15,401 bases of DNA from CALZFJ01 sp051878575 (GTDB lineage Bacteria > Bacteroidota > Bacteroidia > Bacteroidales > Muribaculaceae), in the NCBI GenBank assembly GCA_051878575.1, contig JBJEKJ010000024.1, forward strand, positions 1 to 15,401, given 5' to 3'. Below are positions 8,909-14,525 of this stretch, piece by piece. Under the pieces are notes generated by a model. That model ran no database searches and was not told the DNA's origin. It saw nothing but the letters and a program-made list of their open reading frames with translations. The position numbers were made by a program, and so were the translations under genes. Position 1 is the first letter of the stretch; the number at the start of each line of letters is the position of its first letter.

Positions 8909-8961
8909 TTTTAGGTCGTTTTCACGGGCTTTTAGTCGTTATCTATCAATCATAGGTCGAA
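8909..8961 (-). repeat. Three imperfect direct repeats about 20 bp apart in the susC leader
   Basis: On the minus strand CGACCTA (8959-8953), CGACTAA (8938-8932) and CGACCTA (8918-8912) are spaced about 20-21 bp, two helical turns. The second and third units are longer: AACGACTAAAA (8940-8930) and AACGACCTAAAA (8920-8909). Such phasing suits binding sites for an oligomeric regulator on one DNA face, or a repeated RNA motif. The repeat is seen; the function is inferred. Confidence 0.5.
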
Positions 8962-9013
8962 TGTCTGCATCGCCCTTACGGGCTTCTCTGATAATTGTAT
9001 TTATATTCAGCTA

Positions 9014-9103
9014 CAAAATAAGCACATATTTTTCAATTTTTACCATTTTCTCGTCACAAAATAGCATATTTAACATACTTAATTAACAAACAGCCTATTT
9101 TTT
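9014..9103 (-). promoter_or_regulatory. Repeated AT-rich element, candidate susC promoter region
   Basis: On the plus strand CAAAATAAGCACATATTTT (9014-9032), CAAAATAGCATATTT (9057-9071) and CAAACAGCCTATTTTTT (9087-9103) are variants of one pattern. The first two read TATTTTG on the minus strand, one base shorter than the -7 consensus TAnnTTTG. The first unit recurs with one mismatch at 10847-10865. They are candidate promoters or operators for susC; no exact consensus promoter is present between fabF and susC. Confidence 0.35.
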
Positions 9104-9105
9104 AA

Positions 9106-9146
9106 CAAAAAGAGCGAAGCCCTGCCTTGTCAGCAGAGCTTCGCTC
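9106..9146 (-). terminator. Rho-independent terminator of acpP-fabF
   Basis: GAGCGAAGC (9112-9120) and GCTTCGCTC (9138-9146) form a perfect 9-bp stem, with an inner CTGC/GCAG pairing (9122-9125 with 9132-9135). On the minus strand the stem is followed by a run of Ts from 9111. It begins 44 nt past the fabF stop, so it separates fabF transcription from the susC leader. Confidence 0.88.
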
Positions 9147-9190
9147 ATATCTTAGAGGATTTCACCTTGCGCCATGGGCGCTACGGCTTG

Positions 9191-10453
9191 TCACTCGGCG
9201 TATTTCTTGACGATAATACTTGCGTTGTGGCCACCGAAGCCGAATGTATTGGACAAAGCGGCTCTCACGGTGCGCTTCTGAGCCTTGTTGAAGGTGAAAT
9301 TCAGCTTATAGTCGATTTCGGGGTCAAGATCGTCGTCGGCGTGGTTGATGGTAGGCGGAACAATGTCGCACTCTACCGACTTCACGCAGAAGAGGGCCTC
9401 AAGCGCGCCGGTGGCACCGAGAAGGTGGCCGGTCATCGACTTGGTGGAGCTGATGTTCAGCTTATAGGCGTCCTCGCCCCACAATTCCTTGATGGCCTTG
9501 ACTTCCGACAAGTCGCCCACAGGAGTAGATGTTCCGTGCGCGTTGATGTAGTCAATCTCGCCCGGCTTCATTCCTGCGTCGTTCAGAGCATTCTTCATAA
9601 CGAGCTTTGCACCCAATCCGTCGGGATGCGTGGCGGTGATGTGATATGCATCAGCCGACATGCCTCCTCCCACAACCTCGGCGTAGATCTTTGCACCACG
9701 GGCCTTAGCGTGCTCGAGCTCCTCGAAGATGAGGCATGCCGAGCCCTCGCCCATGATGAATCCGTCGCGCGAGCCGCTGAACGGACGTGATGCCGTGGCA
9801 GGGCTGTCGTTGCGGGTCGACAATGCGTGCATCGAGTTGAAGCCACCCACACCGGCGGGGTAGATGGCGGCCTCGGCTCCTCCGCTGACGATGGCATCGG
9901 CCATGCCCAAGCGGACGTAGTTGAAGGCGTCGATAAGCGCGTTTGTCGAGGATGCGCAAGCCGACACTGTTCCGAAGTTAGGTCCGCGGAATCCGTATTG
10001 CATGGAGATGTGGCCGGCAGCGATGTCGGCAATCATCTTGGGGATGAAGAACGGGTTGTACTTCGGTCCCTGATCCTTATGCATTGCGTAATATCCGGCT
10101 TCCTCCTCAAAAGTGTGAAGACCGCCGATTCCGGCAGCGAAAATCACACCCACGCGGTCGTGGTCCACTCCCTCGGCATCGAGCCCCGCATCGGCCACGG
10201 CCTGACGCGCCGCCACAAGTGCATACTGCGCATACAGGTCGTATTTGCGCACCTCCTTGCGGTCGAAATGCTCGGTGGCGTTGAAGTTCTTGACCTCACA
10301 CGCGAACTGAGTCTTGAACAGTGAAGCGTCGAAATGAGTAATAGGACCTGCGCCACTCACACCCTCCACGGCGTTGTTCCATGTGGTCGCAACGTCGTTA
10401 CCTATAGGCGTGATGGCTCCAAGCCCGGTTACCACTACTCTCTTTAACTCCAT
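9191..10453 (-). CDS. fabF: Beta-ketoacyl-ACP synthase II (KASII)
   Basis: Condenses malonyl-ACP with acyl-ACP in the elongation cycle of fatty acid synthesis, in the cytosol. I chose ATG 10453 (MELKRVVVTGLGAITPIG), giving 420 residues; the frame extends two codons further only through a TTG. The thiolase-fold catalytic set is complete: nucleophile Cys166 in TVSACASS, His306 in NAHGTSTPVGD, Lys338 and His343 in STKSMTGHLLGATGA. The glycine-rich end NTFGFGGHNAS follows. The positions are three residues beyond the E. coli FabF numbering, and the length is typical. It lies 29 nt downstream of acpP with no terminator between, so the two form one operon. In Bacteroides genomes I know, rnc (RNase III) usually follows fabF; here a terminator follows directly. 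Confidence 0.98.
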   Translation of the reverse strand: MELKRVVVTGLGAITPIGNDVATTWNNAVEGVSGAGPITHFDASLFKTQFACEVKNFNATEHFDRKEVRKYDLYAQYALVAARQAVADAGLDAEGVDHDRVGVIFAAGIGGLHTFEEEAGYYAMHKDQGPKYNPFFIPKMIADIAAGHISMQYGFRGPNFGTVSACASSTNALIDAFNYVRLGMADAIVSGGAEAAIYPAGVGGFNSMHALSTRNDSPATASRPFSGSRDGFIMGEGSACLIFEELEHAKARGAKIYAEVVGGGMSADAYHITATHPDGLGAKLVMKNALNDAGMKPGEIDYINAHGTSTPVGDLSEVKAIKELWGEDAYKLNISSTKSMTGHLLGATGALEALFCVKSVECDIVPPTINHADDDLDPEIDYKLNFTFNKAQKRTVRAALSNTFGFGGHNASIIVKKYAE

Positions 10454-10482
10454 TCTCAATATTTTTGGATTGGAATTCAGAA

Positions 10483-10719
10483 TTACTTGTTAGCCTCGAT
10501 GTAAGAGATAGCGTCACCTACAGTTGTGATGCCCTCTGCCTTGTCGTCTGGAATAGTAATGCCGAATTCTTTCTCGAATTCCATAATCAACTCTACAGTA
10601 TCAAGAGAATCTGCGCCAAGATCTTGTGCAAATGTAGCCTCCGGCTTTACTTCTGTTTCGCTTACACCAAGTTTGTCAACAATTATCGCTTTTACTCTTT
10701 CTGCAATTTCTTCAGACAT
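10483..10719 (-). CDS. acpP: Acyl carrier protein
   Basis: A 78-residue acidic carrier protein that holds growing acyl chains on a phosphopantetheine arm. The attachment site is Ser38 in the canonical GADSLD (35-40), followed by TVELIMEFEKEFGI and IPDDKAEGITTVGDAISYI. Length and fold pattern are exactly those of bacterial ACP. It is the first gene of the acpP-fabF pair, with its promoter in the divergent region to the right. No Shine-Dalgarno is seen; the A/T-rich stretch before the ATG is normal for Bacteroidetes. Confidence 0.99.
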   Translation of the reverse strand: MSEEIAERVKAIIVDKLGVSETEVKPEATFAQDLGADSLDTVELIMEFEKEFGITIPDDKAEGITTVGDAISYIEANK

Positions 10720-10773
10720 AATAATTAAATTTTAAATAGTTACAATACTGGATTTTTAATTCATTTCGTGGTG

Positions 10774-10780
10774 CAAAGTA
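10774..10780 (-). promoter_or_regulatory. Candidate -7 element for acpP
   Basis: The minus strand reads TACTTTG followed by C, close to the Bacteroidetes -7 consensus TAnnTTTG but one base short. It would give a leader of about 45-50 nt before the ATG at 10719. No clear -33 TTTG is visible upstream. Confidence 0.35.
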
Positions 10781-10810
10781 AACAATTATTATTCATATAT
10801 GAAAAGAAAT

Positions 10811-10860
10811 CTGCACATAAAATCCTCGCTTTTGCACATTTTAGGCCAAAATGAGCACAT
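10811..10860. repeat. Three GCACAT repeats with exact 21-bp period
   Basis: GCACAT occurs at 10813-10818, 10834-10839 and 10855-10860, exactly 21 bp apart, each followed by an A/T-rich stretch. Between units two and three lies an inverted repeat, CATTTT-aggcc-AAAATG (10837-10853). The third unit is part of a 19-nt element also found near 9014. The region lies between divergent acpP and the DUF3298 lipoprotein, upstream of both candidate promoters, where regulator sites would be expected. The rest of 10720-10994 (275 bases) holds only the promoter elements listed and a TTCATATATGAA palindrome at 10792-10803. Confidence 0.6.
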
Positions 10861-10939
10861 ATTTTCGCAATTACGGAACTTTTTCTGTAATTCTCGTGTT
10901 ACATCTATGTTACAAAATCAGAACTCTATCGAACAAAAT

Positions 10940-10971
10940 TACCTTTGTTTTGTAAATAATGTATACATTTG
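10940..10971 (+). promoter_or_regulatory. Two consensus -7 promoter elements before the DUF3298 lipoprotein
   Basis: TACCTTTG (10940-10947) and TACATTTG (10964-10971) both match TAnnTTTG exactly. They would give leaders of roughly 40 nt and 17 nt before the ATG at 10995. The TTTG of the first could serve as a -33 box for the second, although the 16-nt spacing is slightly short. Confidence 0.5.
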
Positions 10972-10994
10972 TGGCATTAAAAAACATATATATA

Positions 10995-11855
10995 ATGAAT
11001 ATGACAGTGAAACAGCTTTTGGCGCTCACAGCCGCGGCATTGCTGACGGCGACATCGTGCACAAAAGCCTCAAAGGCATCGGACGAGAGCAATGAGACGC
11101 CTGAAATCTGCAACTTTGCAATAAGCGAGACTTTCAAGACGGCAGCCGCATGCTACCGTTGCGTGGGCGACACCACATTCGGCGCCGACACCGAGGTGTT
11201 CTCGTCACGCTCGGTGTCGATACAGTGGCCCGAGAGATTCGGCGACAACGACCTGAAGGGCCTCCAGGACTCGCTCCTCGCAAGTGTCTTCGACTCCCGG
11301 CCGGCTCCCATCGACAAGGCGATAGGCTACTTCATTACACACCCCATGGGCTATGGCGACTACACGCTCGAGAAAGTCGACTCCATGCCCGAGGCGTCGG
11401 CGAGCGTGAGGGTGCTCACACAGGACATCCGCTGCCACACCGTGGGATTCTGCGAGCGATACATCGTGTATAAAATCGAGGAACAGGGCTATATGGGTGG
11501 TGCGCACTCTTCCTATGGGGCAAGATTCGTGAACTACGACGTGAAGCGAAACAACGTGCTCGACTTCGACGAGATATTCACCGCAGGCAACGACGCCATA
11601 CTGCTCGACGTGCTCAAGGCCTCGCTCTGCGACTTGTTCTACGCCGGCTCGCTCTCCGAGCTGGCAGAGAAATCGGGAATTTTCACCGACCAGATTTTCC
11701 TGACCCACAATGTGTATCTCACAGGCAACAACATCGTGTTCTACTACAACCCCTACGACATCGCGCCGTGGGCGGTGGGCCCGATAGAGGTGCCGATACC
11801 GGTCTACAACCTCGACCAGTACCTGACCGACGAGGCCCGCGACCTCTTCAAGTGA
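10995..11855 (+). CDS. DUF3298/RsiV-like lipoprotein
   Basis: A 286-residue predicted lipoprotein. I chose ATG 10995 because it places the signal MNMTVKQLLALTAAALLTA directly before lipobox TATSC (Cys22). The frame is open from 10959, but that start would add 12 residues ahead of the signal and overlap a promoter element. ATG 11001 is also possible. A mixed region (about 40-150) resembles the DUF4163/PdaC-type N-terminal half. It is followed by DUF3298 hallmarks: GYMGGAHSSYGARFVNYD (165-182), an FDEIFTAGND turn and NIVFYYNPYDIAPWAVGPIEVPIPV (246-270). Proteins of this family include the lysozyme-binding anti-sigma factor RsiV, but this one has no membrane anti-sigma part and its role is unknown. 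Only 77 nt and no terminator separate it from the aminotransferase, so read-through is possible. Confidence 0.85.
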   Translation: MNMTVKQLLALTAAALLTATSCTKASKASDESNETPEICNFAISETFKTAAACYRCVGDTTFGADTEVFSSRSVSIQWPERFGDNDLKGLQDSLLASVFDSRPAPIDKAIGYFITHPMGYGDYTLEKVDSMPEASASVRVLTQDIRCHTVGFCERYIVYKIEEQGYMGGAHSSYGARFVNYDVKRNNVLDFDEIFTAGNDAILLDVLKASLCDLFYAGSLSELAEKSGIFTDQIFLTHNVYLTGNNIVFYYNPYDIAPWAVGPIEVPIPVYNLDQYLTDEARDLFK

Positions 11856-11932
11856 CACGTCGGCGGTGAGGCGACTACGCACCACAACTGACAATTCTTG
11901 GCAACACATATTTTATATAATATATATAACAC

Positions 11933-13126
11933 ATGAACTCTACATCCAACCGCATCCTGGCGATGTCGCCATCGGCAACTCTTGCAATGTCGCAAAAGAG
12001 CAATGAGCTGAAGGCTCAGGGAGTCGACGTAATCAACCTCTCAGTGGGCGAGCCCGACTTCAATACCCCCGACCACATAAAGGAGGCTGCCAAAGCTGCA
12101 ATCGACGGCAACTTCACATTCTACACCCCCGTGCCGGGATATCTATCGCTGCGCAAGGCTATATGCGCCAAGCTGAAACGCGAGAACGGCCTCGACTTCA
12201 CTCCCGAGCAGATCGTGGTGTCGAACGGCGCAAAGCAATCGCTCTGCAACTGCATCCTCTCGCTCATCAACCACGGCGACGAAGTGATAATCCCTACTCC
12301 GGCGTGGGTTAGCTACGTGGAGATGGTGAAACTCGCCGAGGGCGTGAACGTGCTCGTGCCCGCCACCGTGGAGCAGAACTTCAAAATCTCAGCCGCACAG
12401 CTCGAGGCGGCAATCACGCCAAAGACACGCATGGTGCTGCTGTGCTCACCCTCTAACCCCACAGGCAGCGTCTACTCGCGCGAGGAGCTGAGGGCTCTCG
12501 CCGACGTGCTCGCAAAACACCCCGACATCATAATTCTTGCCGACGAGATATATGAGCATATCAACTACACCGGCGAGTTCAACTCTATATCGCAATTCGC
12601 CGAGCTGCGCGACCGCGTGGTGATAGTGAACGGAGTGTCGAAGGCTTACGCCATGACGGGTTGGCGCATTGGATACATCGCCGCACCGCTGTGGATTGCA
12701 AAAGCCAACAGCAAGCTGCAAAGCCAATACACATCGGGATGCTCGTCGATAGCACAGAAAGCCGCCGAGGAGGCCTACACCGGTCCGCAAGACTGCGTGG
12801 AGAGCATGCGCAAGGCTTTTGAGCGTCGCCGCGACCTGATAGTGAGCTTGCTAAAGGAGATTCCGGGGCTGAAAATCAACCACCCTGAAGGTGCATTCTA
12901 CATTTTCCCGGAAGTCTCAAGCTACTTCGGCAAGACCGACGGGAAGCACACCATAGCCAACTCCAACGACCTTGCCATGTATCTGCTTGAGGAGGCTCAC
13001 GTAGCCACCGTGGACGGCGCGGCATTCTGCGCGCCGGGCTACATACGCCTGAGCTACGCCACGAGCGACGACAACATCCGCGAGGCGGCTCGACGCATCG
13101 CCGACGCCCTCGCCAAGCTGAGATAA
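11933..13126 (+). CDS. aspC: PLP-dependent class I aminotransferase (aspartate aminotransferase-like)
   Basis: A 397-residue cytosolic fold-type I aminotransferase, most similar in motif pattern to the bacterial I-gamma aspartate (and aspartate/prephenate) aminotransferases. Landmarks in order: NLSVGEPDFNTP (35-46) near the substrate site, YTPVPGYLSLRKAI (64-77), SNGAKQSL (97-104), the PLP-ring Asn175 in SPSNPTG, and Asp204 and Tyr207 in ADEIYEH. Then the Schiff-base Lys237 in VSKAYAMTGWRIGY and the carboxylate-binding Arg372 in IRLSYA. It transfers an amino group between an amino acid and a 2-oxo acid using pyridoxal phosphate. Exact substrate preference (aspartate, prephenate or another) cannot be settled from motifs. 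The ATG at 11933 lies after an A/T-rich stretch; a strong terminator follows at 13220-13265. Confidence 0.95.
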   Translation: MNSTSNRILAMSPSATLAMSQKSNELKAQGVDVINLSVGEPDFNTPDHIKEAAKAAIDGNFTFYTPVPGYLSLRKAICAKLKRENGLDFTPEQIVVSNGAKQSLCNCILSLINHGDEVIIPTPAWVSYVEMVKLAEGVNVLVPATVEQNFKISAAQLEAAITPKTRMVLLCSPSNPTGSVYSREELRALADVLAKHPDIIILADEIYEHINYTGEFNSISQFAELRDRVVIVNGVSKAYAMTGWRIGYIAAPLWIAKANSKLQSQYTSGCSSIAQKAAEEAYTGPQDCVESMRKAFERRRDLIVSLLKEIPGLKINHPEGAFYIFPEVSSYFGKTDGKHTIANSNDLAMYLLEEAHVATVDGAAFCAPGYIRLSYATSDDNIREAARRIADALAKLR

Positions 13127-13186
13127 CCGCGGCACAACAGCCGGAATGGCCCTGAATCTCATAAAAATGCATCAAATAGCGACTGC

Positions 13187-13207
13187 GCCGTAAGCCTCAA
13201 TTACGGC
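13187..13207. repeat. Perfect 7-bp inverted repeat ahead of the convergent terminator
   Basis: GCCGTAA (13187-13193), a 7-base spacer and TTACGGC (13201-13207). No T-run follows on either strand, so it is not a terminator by itself. It could fold in the 3' end of either transcript. Confidence 0.4.
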
Positions 13208-13219
13208 ACACGGCATCAT

Positions 13220-13265
13220 AAAAGGCGGCACCACAAAGGAATTTCTCCACGGTGCCGCCTTTTTT
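13220..13265. terminator. Bidirectional rho-independent terminator between convergent genes
   Basis: GGCGGCACC (13224-13232) pairs perfectly with GGTGCCGCC (13251-13259), flanked by AAAA on the left and TTTTTT on the right, so the stem can extend through A-T pairs. The 18-nt loop has a small inner GGA/TCC pairing. The Ts at 13260-13265 serve the aminotransferase on the plus strand; the As at 13220-13223 give a T-run for the DUF4831 transcript from the right. Confidence 0.9.
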
Positions 13266-13359
13266 GTGTCGTTATAGTGCCATCAATGGCAGAATTATCG
13301 CCACCACCCCGCTCAAATGGCGGGGAATCGCCTACTCTTGTCAATAGTGAGGCCCGAGG

Positions 13360-14457
13360 CTACTGTGCCTCGAGGTCCTTCACGCCAAGCTCCTTTATGG
13401 AACCGGTCTCGGGATAGAACTTCACGAAACTCGGACGCTTCTTGTCGACGAACATTGCCGGATCGAGCCCGAAATCAACGCCAAACTGCGCTACGTCGAA
13501 CTCCTTGCGGCACACCTCAGCGCCCTCATAGCTCAGGCTGATGGCGGCACGACCGGGAATCCTGTACATCACTGCGCCCTTTGGCAATTTCTTCTCCTCG
13601 CCCTTATCGTCCTTAGGCAGCGCGCCACGCTCCAATATGTTGAGCGCGAGCGTCACCGGAGCTCCGCTCAAATCGGTCTTGTCGACAATTCCGGCAGCAT
13701 CCGAAAGGCGGAAAATCACCTCTTTCGACACCTCGCCGCTCGGCACATAGTCAAACTCCGCCACGGCAGTCTCGGTGGTCCGCGTGCCGCAGAAAAGTGC
13801 CATCAAGTCCTTCTCCTGCTCATCGAGATTGTCGAGAACGAGCTTCAACGCGGCACCGTCGGGCGGCATTTGGTCGGCCTCGCCCGTAGCGAAGTTGGTG
13901 CGGCTCTCACGAATCCTGTAGATCATTCGGGCCGCAAGCTCGGCACGCTTTGCCGTCGACTCGCCGGCAAGCAGCTCGCCGGGCAGCGACTTGGCATAGC
14001 CATAGTTGTCGAGGCGTCCGGGCTCAGCCTTCCTCGGCTCCTTCTTCGGAATCAGCGCCGCCACGTTCTCCTCGTTGATAGCGAGCGGCAGGCCATTCTC
14101 GGTGAGCATAAGGAATGGCGCCGATCCCGGCTTGAACTGCATGAGGTATCGATTGTCGGGGTTGGGCACGCCATAGGTGGCCATGTCGATGCTTTTCAGC
14201 TTCCACGCCACCGAGTCGGCAGCCACCACATTGTCAATGCTAAGATATTTTTTTGCATATTTGTAGAACGGACCGGCCTTCGACACCGTCTTCTCAGCCT
14301 CAACCATAATTCTCACATGGGTCACGGGCAGGGAGTAGACAAGACCATACTCATTGTGCTTTGCGGCCGTAAACTTCTGCGTGGTCTGCGCCTCCACCGG
14401 CTGCAAACCGCATGCCACCGTCAACGCAACTGCGAGAGAACACTGTATATGATTCAT
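13360..14457 (-). CDS. DUF4831 family secreted protein
   Basis: A 365-residue Bacteroidetes-specific protein of unknown function. I chose ATG 14457 (MNHIQCSLAVAL); the open frame extends two codons further only through a TTG. A signal peptide ends VEA|Q near residue 23, with no lipobox Cys at the cleavage site, so a periplasmic or secreted product is predicted. DUF4831 features are present near the N-terminus: VYSLPVTHVRIMVEAEKTV, then the motif GPFYKYAKKYLSI (62-74), then VAWKLKSIDMATYG. The C-terminal half is rich in beta-strand-like stretches. It follows the nnrD stop by 68 nt on the same strand without a visible terminator, so the two may be co-transcribed, although no functional link is known. 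Confidence 0.85.
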   Translation of the reverse strand: MNHIQCSLAVALTVACGLQPVEAQTTQKFTAAKHNEYGLVYSLPVTHVRIMVEAEKTVSKAGPFYKYAKKYLSIDNVVAADSVAWKLKSIDMATYGVPNPDNRYLMQFKPGSAPFLMLTENGLPLAINEENVAALIPKKEPRKAEPGRLDNYGYAKSLPGELLAGESTAKRAELAARMIYRIRESRTNFATGEADQMPPDGAALKLVLDNLDEQEKDLMALFCGTRTTETAVAEFDYVPSGEVSKEVIFRLSDAAGIVDKTDLSGAPVTLALNILERGALPKDDKGEEKKLPKGAVMYRIPGRAAISLSYEGAEVCRKEFDVAQFGVDFGLDPAMFVDKKRPSFVKFYPETGSIKELGVKDLEAQ

Positions 14458-14525
14458 TTCCAAATAATTTATTAATTAGCGTCATTAAAAAAATCCATAA
14501 TTCTCAGGCTTGCGGCACACAAGCG

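Larger units (their letters stand above)
8761..9111 (-). other. Long non-coding leader/control region upstream of susC, with a GC-richer structured block
   Basis: About 350 bases without a convincing gene. Both ends are AT-rich (8761-8828 and 8991-9111); the middle, about 8830-8990, is clearly richer in G and C. On the minus strand the block can form GCCC-GUAA-GGGC (8983-8972), a hairpin with a GNRA tetraloop. It can also form CUAU-GAUUG-AUAG (8955-8943) and GAGG-CUAAUA-CCUC (8906-8893). The octamer AAGCCCGT occurs twice (8985-8978 and 8931-8924). If the promoter lies in the AT-rich part near 9014-9071, the susC message carries a leader of about 250-300 nt. This could be a cis-acting RNA or a recurring susC leader element. 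There is no ATG-initiated frame worth calling: the frame open through the block begins after a stop and has only a GTG start at 8821. Confidence 0.5.

Noticed and set aside
9112..9146. A perfect 9-bp inverted repeat that might be an insertion-sequence end.
   Set aside because: It has a T-run on the fabF side, lies just after the fabF stop, and has no transposase or second copy in the window; it is a terminator.
11898..11921. TTGGCA and TATAAT before the aminotransferase, resembling an E. coli sigma-70 promoter.
   Set aside because: The spacing is only 12 bp and Bacteroidetes housekeeping promoters use a different consensus; the region is simply A/T-rich.
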